Assembly: GCA_000474255.1 (NCBI GenBank)
Contig: BATO01000019.1
Coordinates: 17,304 to 81,303, forward strand
Source: Aquipseudomonas alcaligenes MRY13-0052
GTDB lineage: Bacteria > Pseudomonadota > Gammaproteobacteria > Pseudomonadales > Pseudomonadaceae
DNA: 64,000 nt
Reading direction: 5' to 3'
In this document: positions 1 through 9,520 of the stretch, in pieces
How positions within the stretch are numbered: position 1 is the stretch's first letter
How the letters are laid out: each line of letters opens with the position of its first letter
Position numbers and translations under genes: made by a program
The notes under the pieces: generated by a model
What the model saw: the letters and a program-made list of their open reading frames with translations, nothing else
Told to the model about the DNA's origin: nothing
The model's database searches: none

Positions 1-457
1 ACTTCTGCACGCGCAATTCGGCGTGGGCGTTGAAGGGGTACATGAGGAAGAGCGGTCCGTAGGCTTCCACCGCCATGGGCTGGCCGTCGCGGGAATAGGC
101 GATCACCGGCTGGTAGCGCTCGATGTCGCTGGCGGGGATCACCACCGAGTAGTCGTTGAGAGCACGCAGGTGCAGTTCGGTGGGGTGCTGCAGGTTCGCC
201 GGGAGCTGCTGGAGGAACTGGCTCAGGGGCACGCCGTACCAGTCGGAGACCTTGTCGTCGCTGGGCCCGCGTGCGCGCAGGTTGGCGCCGGGCATCGCCT
301 GGAGGTCGCGCAGGGTGAACACACGGGGGCTGGCACCGGGCAGGTGCAGGCGCAGGGCGGGGATATCCAGGGGATAGCTGGACTGCTCGCCCTGAGCGAG
401 GGAGTACAGGGCGAAAGTCAGAAAAATGGTGACAAGTATCTGTCGCTTTGACGGCAT
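1..457 (-). CDS. Periplasmic molybdopterin-oxidoreductase-fold protein (3' part missing)
   Basis: The gene runs off the left edge of the window, so only its first 152 codons are visible. The protein starts MPSKRQILVTIFLTFALYS, a signal peptide, probably cleaved after the LAQGEQ region. The remainder (LRDLQAMPG, DWYGVPLSQFLQ, LRALNDYSVVIPASDIE, YGPLFLMYPF) resembles the small periplasmic oxidoreductase-molybdopterin-binding-fold proteins that Pseudomonas often keeps beside sensor or GGDEF genes. The ATG at 457 is preceded by GAGGGA at good distance, which fixes the start. I do not see the cofactor Cys of true sulfite-oxidase-type enzymes in the visible part, so it may be a binding rather than a redox protein. 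Function is unknown. Confidence 0.7.
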   Translation of the reverse strand, partial: MPSKRQILVTIFLTFALYSLAQGEQSSYPLDIPALRLHLPGASPRVFTLRDLQAMPGANLRARGPSDDKVSDWYGVPLSQFLQQLPANLQHPTELHLRALNDYSVVIPASDIERYQPVIAYSRDGQPMAVEAYGPLFLMYPFNAHAELRVQK

Positions 458-560
458 GCGACGTCCCTCATACAGCGTGGTGCCAGCATATCGTCATTTT
501 TGCGGCCAGCTTGAGCCTTTCCGACGAAAGTAATGGCGCTTTGCTGGCAAGGACCTGGTG

Positions 561-917
561 TCAGGGGCGGTTGCGCCAGTTGCGCCACCAGGCGCCGCTG
601 AACAGGAAACGCGGGAAGGTGACGAACTGCTCGGTCAGCAGGCGGCCCACGGCGTCCTTGCGGTCCAGGAAGGGCTCGGGGGCCTCCGCTTCCAGCCGGT
701 GCCCGTGGGATTGCAGGCCCAGGGAGGCGATCAGGCCGATCACCCCGAGGACGACGGGCAGGAAGCGCCAGGTGAACAGGCCGTTGAGCAGCACCAGGGT
801 GGCGACGATGAACAGCGGCACGGCCAGCAGGTGCAGCACCAGGTTGGTGGGGTTGCGGTGGTTCCTGGCGTAGGTCTTCCACTGCCAGGTGCGGAGGTTG
901 GGGTGACGTTTGCCCAT
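561..917 (-). CDS. Mpo1-like (DUF962) small membrane protein
   Basis: This is a 118-residue protein with two hydrophobic segments (about residues 29-50 and 53-75), ending in a basic aromatic tail (WWRNWRNRP). Just before the first segment lies H-R-N-P-T-N-x3-H-x4-P. This matches the conserved His/Asn pattern of the DUF962/Mpo1 family, whose yeast member is an Fe(II) dioxygenase acting on 2-hydroxy fatty acids. Whether the bacterial protein does this is inference. The start at 917 was chosen over an in-frame ATG at 947 because AAGGA lies 8 nt upstream. It sits alone between the gene at the left edge and the chemoreceptor, all on the minus strand. Confidence 0.65.
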   Translation of the reverse strand: MGKRHPNLRTWQWKTYARNHRNPTNLVLHLLAVPLFIVATLVLLNGLFTWRFLPVVLGVIGLIASLGLQSHGHRLEAEAPEPFLDRKDAVGRLLTEQFVTFPRFLFSGAWWRNWRNRP

Positions 918-1007
918 GGTGCGGATTCCTTGAAGGATTGCGGGCAAGTCTAGGCCGGCCCCGGGAGGGCCGGCGAATGGGTTCTGACTATGGGCGGGAT
1001 AGTCCGC

Positions 1008-2489
1008 TCAGAGCTTGAGCTGGCGGATGGCGCGAGACAGTTCGCTGGCGAGGTTGGCCAGCTCGGCGCTGGTGGAGGCCGAGCCAACGGTCTGGCTGAC
1101 GGTGAGTTCGGTGACGTCGCGGATGCCGACCACGGCGCGGGTCATTTCCTCGGCCACATGGCTTTGCTGCTCCGCCGCCACGGCGATCTGCGTGTTGCTC
1201 TGGCGCATCTGCGCCACGGCGCCGGTGATGGCGGCCAAGGCTTCGCCGGCTTCATGGGCCTGCTGCACGCAGCTGTCGGCCTTGAACGAGCTTTCCTGCA
1301 TGAATTCCACGGCGTCGCGAGTGCCGGACTGCAGGGCGAGGATCATGCTGGTGATCTCGTCGGTGCTGTCCTGGACGCGCTTGGCGAGGTTGCGCACCTC
1401 GTCGGCCACCACGGCGAAGCCACGGCCCATTTCACCGGCGCGGGCGGCCTCGATGGCGGCGTTGAGGGCGAGGAGGTTGGTCTGCTCGGCGATGCCGTGG
1501 ATGACGCTGACCACGCTGCTGATCTTCTGGCTGTCTTCGGCCAGCTTCTCGATCATCTCGGCGGTCTGCTGCACGCCGCTGGAAAGCCCGGCGATGGACT
1601 CACCGACGCGGCTGACCACGCTCTGGCCGGCGCCGGCGAGCTGGTCGGCGGTCTGCGACTGGTCGCGGGTGTCGGCGGCGTGCTGGGCGATGTGGTGGAC
1701 GGTGGCGGACATTTCGTTGATGGCGGTGGCGGCCTGGTCGGTCTCGCTCTGCTGGCCGAGCATGCCCTGGCGCACCTCGCCCATGCTTGAGGCCAGGCGC
1801 GCGGCCCCTTCGTCGAGGCGTTCGGTGACCTGGGCGACGGTGCCGACCACGCGCTGGAAGCCCGCCTGCATGGCATTGAAGGCGCTGGCCATCTGGCCCA
1901 CCTCGTCGCGGCTGTCCAGCGGTACGCGGGCGGACAGGTCGCCGCTCTTCTCCACGTGCAGCATCACGTCCTTGAGGGTGTTGAGATGGCTGAGGAGGAA
2001 GCGGATCAGCAGTTGCGAGGAGGCCAGCAGCGCCATCATCAGCAGGAACACGGTGACCGCGTAGTTGAACATGCGCGAGGTGAAGACCTCGACCAGGCTT
2101 GGGGCGTGGGCCAATACGGCGATGCGCTGGCCGTCGGCGGCATCCTGAACCTGGGCGCCGATCACCGGGTCACTGCCGAACAGGGCGTCGTGATCCAGCT
2201 CGACCCAGCCGTTGGCGTGGGTCAGCGCGGCGCTGTCGACACCCTGCACCTGCGGCGCGCTGCCGGCGGCGAAGCGGACCACGCCGTTGCCGCTGGGCAG
2301 GGCCTGCCCGGCGGGCCAGGCGCGTAGCAGGGCTGCCTGGGCCTGGGCCGACTCGCGGGCACTTTCCACGCGGGCGTCACGCTCGAGGCTGATGGCGTGC
2401 AGCACCAGCAGCAGTGTGGTGATGAAGGCGACGGCGTTGACCGCCCAGAACTTGTACTTCAGGGAAAGATCGCGCATCCAGTTACCCAT
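1008..2489 (-). CDS. Methyl-accepting chemotaxis protein
   Basis: A 493-residue membrane chemoreceptor. TM1 lies near residues 14-33 ([20 protein letters not shown]). A roughly 140-residue periplasmic domain follows, then TM2 ([21 protein letters not shown]), a HAMP domain ([15 protein letters not shown]) and a long cytoplasmic signalling coiled coil. The hairpin tip reads [20 protein letters not shown] and continues [20 protein letters not shown], the near-invariant region that contacts CheA/CheW. The ligand is unknown because the periplasmic domain is short and divergent. The [15 protein letters not shown] start is preferred; an upstream ATG at 2531 in the same frame would add 14 polar residues. 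No C-terminal CheR-tethering pentapeptide is seen. Confidence 0.9.
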   Translation of the reverse strand: MGNWMRDLSLKYKFWAVNAVAFITTLLLVLHAISLERDARVESARESAQAQAALLRAWPAGQALPSGNGVVRFAAGSAPQVQGVDSAALTHANGWVELDHDALFGSDPVIGAQVQDAADGQRIAVLAHAPSLVEVFTSRMFNYAVTVFLLMMALLASSQLLIRFLLSHLNTLKDVMLHVEKSGDLSARVPLDSRDEVGQMASAFNAMQAGFQRVVGTVAQVTERLDEGAARLASSMGEVRQGMLGQQSETDQAATAINEMSATVHHIAQHAADTRDQSQTADQLAGAGQSVVSRVGESIAGLSSGVQQTAEMIEKLAEDSQKISSVVSVIHGIAEQTNLLALNAAIEAARAGEMGRGFAVVADEVRNLAKRVQDSTDEITSMILALQSGTRDAVEFMQESSFKADSCVQQAHEAGEALAAITGAVAQMRQSNTQIAVAAEQQSHVAEEMTRAVVGIRDVTELTVSQTVGSASTSAELANLASELSRAIRQLKL

Positions 2490-2593
2490 GTTCTGTTCTT
2501 TTTTCTCGGAGGCTAGGCAAGGTGCCAGCATTGTTTCGCAGCACTGTGACGTGATCGTTGATCCGTATCAATCCGCCTCTTTACAGGAACAGG

Positions 2594-3400
2594 TTAGGCG
2601 ATGTTCGGCAGCCCGAAAAATGCGCGTGCACAAGCGGTGGTGTGCTCGGCCAGGTGTTCGGGTGTTTCACCGCGGTGACGCGCCACTTCCATGAACACCT
2701 CGGGCAGGAAGGCCGGCTCGTTGCGGCCGCTCTTGGGCTTCGGCCGCAGGCTGCGTGGCAGCAGGTAGGGCGCGTCGCTTTCCAGCATCAGCCGGCCCTG
2801 GGGAATCTCGCGTACCAGCGGGTGCAGATGGGTGCCCCGGCGCTCGTCGCAGATCCAGCCGGTGATGCCGATGTGCAGGTCCAGGTCGAGGTAGGAGAAG
2901 AGGGCGCGCTGCTCGCCGGTGAAGCAGTGCACCACGGCGGCCGGCAGGCGGTCGCGGAACTGCTTGAGGATGGCCAGCAGGCGCTCATTGGCGTCGCGCT
3001 CGTGGAGGAACACCGGCAGGCCCAGTTCGACGGCCAGGGCCAGTTGCTCTTCCAGGGCCTTTTCCTGCTGCGGGCGTGGGGAGAAGTCGCGGTTGAAATC
3101 CAGGCCGCACTCACCCACGGCGCGTACTTCCGGCTCGGCCAGCAGGGCGCGCAGGTGGCGGGCGCTGTCGGCGTTCCACTGGCTGGCTTCGTGGGGGTGC
3201 AGGCCGGCGGTGCTGAACAGGTGGCCGCCTTCGGGGTCGAGCTGACGCACCAGTGCCAGCGCTTCTTCGGCATCGGCCACGCTGGTGCCGGTGAGGACCA
3301 GTTGCGCCACGCCAGCGGCGAAGGCGCGTTCGAGCAGTGCTTCACGCTCTGCGGCAAAGCTTGAATGGGTCAGATTGACGCCAATGTCGATGAGTTGCAT
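2594..3400 (-). CDS. tatD: TatD-family metal-dependent hydrolase (DNase/exonuclease)
   Basis: A 268-residue TIM-barrel amidohydrolase-type nuclease. Metal-binding landmarks appear in order: IDIGVNLTH near the N terminus, [13 protein letters not shown] (bridging Glu), FLHERDA (His), VVHCFTGE (His) and [12 protein letters not shown] (catalytic Asp), then the C-terminal NEPAFLPEV block typical of TatD. The family acts as 3'-5' exonucleases or DNases on single-stranded DNA and RNA and has been tied to peroxide-damage repair. Despite the name, the enzyme is not part of Tat export. The start at 3400 ([10 protein letters not shown]) matches family N termini; the longer reading frame to 3436 would add 12 residues with no support. 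It is a single gene here, convergent with nothing. Confidence 0.92.
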   Translation of the reverse strand: MQLIDIGVNLTHSSFAAEREALLERAFAAGVAQLVLTGTSVADAEEALALVRQLDPEGGHLFSTAGLHPHEASQWNADSARHLRALLAEPEVRAVGECGLDFNRDFSPRPQQEKALEEQLALAVELGLPVFLHERDANERLLAILKQFRDRLPAAVVHCFTGEQRALFSYLDLDLHIGITGWICDERRGTHLHPLVREIPQGRLMLESDAPYLLPRSLRPKPKSGRNEPAFLPEVFMEVARHRGETPEHLAEHTTACARAFFGLPNIA

Positions 3401-3629
3401 GGTGCTACCTCGGACGCGAGCGGAGCAGAATAGCAAAGCTTGTTGAATAGAAGAAAAGCCAATACTTACAATTGCTTATGGGTGTTTGTTGAAGTTGTTA
3501 CAGCGTTGTGGCTGGCGTCGACGGCCGAGCTGTGACACTCTCCGCGCCCCTCGCACGCCCGGAATTCCGTCCGGGCGCTGCGCTCTCAGACGGTCGGTTC
3601 GCACCCTGCAGCCCTGACCGGGAGATTCG

Positions 3630-5051
3630 ATGACCCGACCGCTGCTGCTTCTGTTGTGCCTGCTCGCCCTGCTGCCGTTCCCGGCGGCAGCGCGCCTGGC
3701 TGGCCCGCCGGAAGCCTGGCAGCAGCCGAGCGAGGCCCGTGACCTGGCGCAGATCCGCCGCAGCGGCGTGCTGCGTGTGCTGGTGAACCAGAGCCGCAAC
3801 AGCTCCGGCGAGATCAAGGGCGAAGCCATCGGCATCGAATACCACCGCATCCGCGCCTTCGAGCAGTACCTCAACCGCAATGCCCGCGACGGCCGTGAGC
3901 TGGAGGTGAAGATCATCCCCAGGGCCAAGGACCAGTTGCTGGCCGCCTTGCTGCGCGGCGAGGGCGACCTGGTAGCCCCCGGCGAGCTGGTGGACCCGCG
4001 CAGCGGCGGCGAGGTCAGCGCCAGCGCCCCGATCCGCCGCCATGTGCCGCTGCTGCTGGTGAGCCGCAGTGGCGATCGTCGCTACCAGCGCCTGGAGCAG
4101 CTCGCCGGGCGCAGCATCGCATTGCCCGCCGGCAGCGCGGCGGCCGAGGCCCTGCGCCGGGTCAACCAGCAACTGGCAGAACGCAAGCTGGCGCCCATCG
4201 TCATCGAGTGGGTCGATTCGAGCCTGGCGGTGGAGGATGTGCTGGAGATGGTCCAGGCCGGCATCTTCCCGCTCACTGCCGTCGAGCAACCCATTGCCGA
4301 GCGCTGGGCCAAGGTGATGCCCAAGCTGCGTATAGAGAAGCACCTGGTGCTGGACAACCAGCGCGACATGACCTGGTTCGTGCGCCGCGACGCGCCGATG
4401 CTGCGGGCCAGCATCGATCGCTTCCTCGCCGGCTACAACGCGCCCTCCGACCAGGATGCCACCTTCCAGCGCGTCTACCGCCGCCTGTACAAGGTGCACA
4501 GCCCCCTGGCCCGAGCCGACCGGCAGCGCCTGGAGAAGGTGCGCCCGGTGCTGCAGCGCTTCGCCGACCAGCATGCCTTCGATTGGCTGAACCTGGCCGC
4601 TGTGGCCTTCAAGGAATCCAGCCTCAACCCGGCCGCCCGTGGCGCCAGTGGGGCCACCGGGCTGATGCAGATCACCCCGGGTGCGGCGCGCACCGTGGGC
4701 GTGGGCAATATCCACGCACTGGAGAACAATGTGCAGGCCTCGGCCAAGTACCTGGCGATGCTGCGCAAGGGCTTCTTCAACAGCGCCCAGCTCAACGAGC
4801 GCGAGCGCATGGCCTTCACCCTGGCGGCCTACAACGTCGGCCCGCAGCGGGTGCAAAGCCTGCGCGCGGAGGCCCGGCGCCGGGGGCTGAACCCCAACCA
4901 GTGGTTCTTCCAGGTGGAACGCATCGCCGCCGAGCAACTGGGAATGGGGGTGGTGAGCTACGTCAGCGCGGTGAACAAGTACTACCTCGCCTATGACCGC
5001 GAGCGCTATCTGCTGGAGCCGCAGAAGAAAGTGGCAAGCAGAGGGAAGTGA
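3630..5051 (+). CDS. mltF2: MltF-type membrane-bound lytic transglycosylase
   Basis: A 473-residue protein with a signal peptide (MTRPLLLLLCLLALLPFPAAA). Residues about 45-270 form a solute-binding-protein (SBP_bac_3) domain, and about 310-450 a C-terminal SLT lysozyme-like domain. Catalytic Glu329 is in AAVAFKESSLNPAARG, followed by GATGLMQITPGAART and AYNVGPQRVQ, the standard family 1 motifs. Such enzymes cleave the MurNAc-GlcNAc bond of peptidoglycan, leaving 1,6-anhydro ends, for remodelling or recycling. The SBP domain in MltF binds muropeptides allosterically. Neighbour order (chemoreceptor, this gene, DoxX, lipH-lipA) fits the second MltF paralogue of P. aeruginosa, which is why the symbol is given; the assignment to that paralogue rests on memory of synteny. 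Confidence 0.85.
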   Translation: MTRPLLLLLCLLALLPFPAAARLAGPPEAWQQPSEARDLAQIRRSGVLRVLVNQSRNSSGEIKGEAIGIEYHRIRAFEQYLNRNARDGRELEVKIIPRAKDQLLAALLRGEGDLVAPGELVDPRSGGEVSASAPIRRHVPLLLVSRSGDRRYQRLEQLAGRSIALPAGSAAAEALRRVNQQLAERKLAPIVIEWVDSSLAVEDVLEMVQAGIFPLTAVEQPIAERWAKVMPKLRIEKHLVLDNQRDMTWFVRRDAPMLRASIDRFLAGYNAPSDQDATFQRVYRRLYKVHSPLARADRQRLEKVRPVLQRFADQHAFDWLNLAAVAFKESSLNPAARGASGATGLMQITPGAARTVGVGNIHALENNVQASAKYLAMLRKGFFNSAQLNERERMAFTLAAYNVGPQRVQSLRAEARRRGLNPNQWFFQVERIAAEQLGMGVVSYVSAVNKYYLAYDRERYLLEPQKKVASRGK

Positions 5052-5162
5052 TCGATTTTATCGATTTCAATACTGCGTTTTTTGCGGTTTTAATATCGAA
5101 AAAATCAACTAAGATGGCTTCCGTCTGAACCCACACACTCCTCACACGAAAGGAAACGCGAC

Positions 5163-5597
5163 ATGAGCAACCCGATCAAACGCATTCTCTCCACCAACGC
5201 CGGTATCGGCATCACCCTGCTGCGCGTGGTGACCGGCCTGACCTTCGCCGCCCACGGTTCGCAGAAGCTCTTCGGCCTCTTCGGCGGCTATGGCCTGGAA
5301 GGCACCGGCCAGTGGATGGAAAGCATCGGTCTGGCTCCTGGCTACCTTCTGGCCCTGATGGCAGGCAGCGCCGAGTTCTTCGGTGGCCTGGCCCTGGTGA
5401 TCGGCCTGCTGGTTCGCCCTGCCGCCGCGTCGCTGATCGTCGCCATGGTGGTTGCCATCTTCAGCGTGCACTGGGCCAGCGGCTTCTTCATCACCAACGG
5501 TGGTTATGAGTACGCGCTGATCCTCGCCCTGATCTCCGGCACCCTGCTGATCGAAGGCGCCGGCCGCTTCTCCCTGGACCGCACGTTCAGCCAGTAA
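5163..5597 (+). CDS. DoxX-family inner-membrane protein
   Basis: A 144-residue protein with four predicted membrane helices. The first contains the DoxX signature LLRVVTGLTFAAHGSQKLFG, and the others include LLALMAGSAEFFGGLALVIGL and AASLIVAMVVAIFSVHW. DoxX proteins are implicated in thiosulfate:quinone or related redox chemistry and in oxidative-stress complexes, but most bacterial copies such as this one have no defined substrate. The gene has a clear AAAGGAAACG ribosome site before ATG 5163 and is followed by a hairpin at 5614-5640. It is convergent with lipH. Confidence 0.85.
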   Translation: MSNPIKRILSTNAGIGITLLRVVTGLTFAAHGSQKLFGLFGGYGLEGTGQWMESIGLAPGYLLALMAGSAEFFGGLALVIGLLVRPAAASLIVAMVVAIFSVHWASGFFITNGGYEYALILALISGTLLIEGAGRFSLDRTFSQ

Positions 5598-5613
5598 CCC
5601 GCTGCGAACTCGA

Positions 5614-5640
5614 AGAAGGCCCGCCATGTGCGGGCCTTCT
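5614..5640. terminator. Hairpin between doxX-type gene and lipH
   Basis: Perfect 11-bp stem AGAAGGCCCGC / GCGGGCCTTCT around a CATGT loop, between two convergent genes. The flanking T-tracts are weak on both strands, so termination efficiency is uncertain; placement suggests a bidirectional terminator. Confidence 0.6.
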
Positions 5641-5645
5641 GCATT

Positions 5646-6683
5646 TCAGGGCTGCTGCGCGCGGGCGGCGGCCAGCTCCAGGGCGGCATCCAGGCGCTGG
5701 CGCTCGCGTTCGTCGAACTTCTCCTCGGCCAGGCGCTGGATGGCGGCACGGCGGTCGCCGTCGCTGAGCCCCTGGTTGGCTTCGATGCGTGCTTTCTCCG
5801 CCTGGAAGGCGCCGATCCGCTGCTTCCAGCCTTGGCGCTGCTGGTCCAGTGCCTCCAGGCGCTGGGTGGCTTCGCCGCCGACCAGTTGCTGGCGCAGGCG
5901 GCGGATTTCGGCAGGGGTGGCGCCCTTGGCCTGCAGCTGCTCGGTCTGGACATGCAGCTCGGCCTGCAGCTGTGGCAGCACGCTGTCCTGCAGCTCTTCG
6001 GGCAGGCCCTGGCGCAGGCGGTCTACGGCGGCGGCCTTGGCGGCGTCGTCGAGGGCTGCGTCATGGACGATGGCCAGGCGATCGAGGGTGAAGCGGTTGT
6101 AGGTTTCCTCGCTGGCGAAGAACACCTGGTGCACCTCGGCGCTGAACAGGCGGGCGCGCAGGGCATTCACCGCGGCTTCGCGCTGGCGCATGGCGTCGAA
6201 GTCCGCCAGTTGCGGCAGGTCTTTCTCGAGTTGCACCAGTTGCCGCTTGTAGTCCAGGTATTGCTCGAGCAGCGCCAGGGCCTGGCCTTCGGCCGGCTCT
6301 TGCAACTGGGCGGTGATGTAGCCGCGCAGACGCTGGATGGAGATGCCGATGGGCTCTTCGCCTATGGCACTGAGGAAGTAGTCGAAGATGCGGCGGATGT
6401 CTTCGGTGATCAGCATGTTGCCGCCTGCATCCAGCTGGAAGCGCCCATCGACCTGGGTACCGGCGAAGGAGGCGGGCAGGGCGGGCACTTGCGCCGGCAG
6501 GGCAGGCGGCAGGTTGTCGGCGGAGGTTGGGACATCGGCGATGGCGATGGGCTCATCGCTGGCGAGCTGCTCGGCACCGCCCGGTGCACGGTGGGCGTTG
6601 CCGTCGGAGGCGGATTGCAGGTAGAGGATCGCGGCCAGGCAGCCGGCGAAGACCAGGGGCAGGGACAGCAGGACTCTTTTCAC
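5646..6683 (-). CDS. lipH: Lipase-specific foldase (lipase chaperone)
   Basis: A 345-residue steric chaperone (Lif) that folds secreted lipase in the periplasm before type II secretion. An N-terminal membrane anchor ([22 protein letters not shown]) is followed by an Ala/Pro-rich linker and then a long helical domain. The conserved Lif block near residues 118-136 reads [15 protein letters not shown] (the RxxFDYxLSAxGE motif required for lipase activation). The all-helical C-terminal part ([34 protein letters not shown]) wraps the lipase in known structures. It lies 55 bp downstream of lipA in the same direction, so the pair forms the standard lipA-lipH operon. The gene is intact and of normal length. 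Confidence 0.93.
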   Translation of the reverse strand: MKRVLLSLPLVFAGCLAAILYLQSASDGNAHRAPGGAEQLASDEPIAIADVPTSADNLPPALPAQVPALPASFAGTQVDGRFQLDAGGNMLITEDIRRIFDYFLSAIGEEPIGISIQRLRGYITAQLQEPAEGQALALLEQYLDYKRQLVQLEKDLPQLADFDAMRQREAAVNALRARLFSAEVHQVFFASEETYNRFTLDRLAIVHDAALDDAAKAAAVDRLRQGLPEELQDSVLPQLQAELHVQTEQLQAKGATPAEIRRLRQQLVGGEATQRLEALDQQRQGWKQRIGAFQAEKARIEANQGLSDGDRRAAIQRLAEEKFDERERQRLDAALELAAARAQQP

Positions 6684-6738
6684 GGTGGTCGCTCGCAGGT
6701 CGGCAGGAGGCGGGGCCCGCAGGCCCCGCCGGGGCGGC

Positions 6739-7830
<1,092 letters not shown>

Positions 7831-7868
7831 TTACAGCCGTTCACCGAAAGTTGGCGGGCGTTTCCCTG

Positions 7869-8414
7869 TTACTGAGTGAAACGCTCGTTTGAGTCCTGGG
7901 GCAGCAGCGGCCAGTTCCCGAGGGCGCGGTAATGGGCGCCCGAGGCCGTATTTTCCGAGGCGAAGAGAGCGAACTGGTTCACAGGCCAATCTAAGGTTGG
8001 GGCCGCTGCGCCGGGCAGGTGTGGGCAGTGTCGAGCCAGGGTCAGGTGCGGGTGGAAGGGCCGCCGTTCGATGGCGAAGCCCGCTGCGCGCAGCCCATCC
8101 TGCAGGTTGGCGGCCAGGGCCAGGAGCGCCGGCGGCGGGTGGTCGGGCGCCAGGTGCAGCAGGCCGTTGTGCCAGCAGCGCAACTGGTCGAGGCGCAGGG
8201 TGAAGGGCTCGCCCGCCAGGTTTTCGGCGATGGCCTTCAGTTCGGCGACGCAGCCGCGTGGCTGCTGGCCGAGGAAGGCGAGGGTCAGGTGCAGGTTGCG
8301 GGTGGCCACGGCTTTGCCTTCGCAGCGAGCGGCTTCTCGCCATAGGGCTATGCTCGTTGCCAACGGCTCGGGACAGGGCAGGGCGAAGAACAGGCGCAAG
8401 GGAGGTGTGGACAT
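7869..8414 (-). CDS. thpR: RNA 2',3'-cyclic phosphodiesterase (LigT/ThpR)
   Basis: A 181-residue member of the 2H phosphoesterase family. Its two catalytic HxTx motifs are HLTLAFLG in the N-terminal half and HPHLTLAR in the C-terminal half, the expected spacing for two pseudo-symmetric lobes. It opens RNA 2',3'-cyclic phosphates and can reversibly ligate tRNA half-molecules in vitro. The start MSTPPLRLFFALPCPEP matches family N termini, so the longer frame to 8597 is rejected. It reads toward lipA, but the 197-bp gap with a dedicated lipA promoter argues against cotranscription. Confidence 0.92.
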   Translation of the reverse strand: MSTPPLRLFFALPCPEPLATSIALWREAARCEGKAVATRNLHLTLAFLGQQPRGCVAELKAIAENLAGEPFTLRLDQLRCWHNGLLHLAPDHPPPALLALAANLQDGLRAAGFAIERRPFHPHLTLARHCPHLPGAAAPTLDWPVNQFALFASENTASGAHYRALGNWPLLPQDSNERFTQ

Positions 8415-8617
8415 GGTCGCGAAGGCTCCAGGGCGACGTCTTGGTCGTATTGACAGTATTGCGGAGGCTTCTCTAGGATGCCGACCCATGCGCCGATTTA
8501 AGACAGCTACTTGCGGGGCGCGGAGATGGAATCCATCTCGAAATACCGCTAAAGCGCTGGTTCGGTGTCGCCTCTCACCGCTGCCCAGCGGGATCAACGA
8601 GGCGGAGACATGACACC

Positions 8618-8926
8618 ATGACCTGTCCCCAACCGCTCATTCGCCTGGCCCCCATCACCACGGGCCTGGTGTTGCGCAACCCCAGGGTTCTTCTCAGCGG
8701 CCCCCACCAGCCGACCATGCTGCGTTATCTCGACGGCTGGCCGAAGCGTTGGGCCGGGCCACGCAACCTGCTTATCCAGTTCGCCCTAGATGCTGCGTCG
8801 TTGCAGCGCTATGCCGCTGACAGCTTCGACATGGCCGTGGTGCAAGCGCCCCCCCGTGACGAGGTGGCGCTGATGGTCCGCGAGCTGGTGCGCGTTTCGC
8901 GCCAGGGCCTGATCACCCTGCGCTGA
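8618..8926 (+). CDS. Small methyltransferase-like protein of unknown function
   Basis: A 102-residue protein. Its second half (SFDMAVVQAPPRDEVALMVRELVRVSRQGLITLR) looks like the region after motif II of class I SAM methyltransferases, where a typical enzyme reads FDxVxxx..LLxExxRVLxPGGxLxL. The glycine-rich SAM-binding motif I is absent, so catalysis is doubtful. It could be a shortened paralogue kept for another role. Codon use matches its neighbours, the ATG has GGCGGAG upstream, and the frame is intact, so it looks like a real gene. It is convergent with greB, with only 11 bp between the stop codons. Confidence 0.6.
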   Translation: MTCPQPLIRLAPITTGLVLRNPRVLLSGPHQPTMLRYLDGWPKRWAGPRNLLIQFALDAASLQRYAADSFDMAVVQAPPRDEVALMVRELVRVSRQGLITLR

Positions 8927-8937
8927 GGCGCGGGGCT

Positions 8938-9435
<498 letters not shown>

Positions 9436-9520
9436 GGCGTGATGCGACAGGCTCTAGGCGGGCGAAGAGGGGCGGAGTCTAGCAAGAGGCCGGCCCGCCT
9501 TGTACAGGCGGGCCGGGCGA

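Noticed and set aside
561..882. A 154-codon Pro/Arg-rich frame on the minus strand at 418-882
   Set aside because: It is an alternative frame of the Mpo1-like gene and has no ribosome site or domain.
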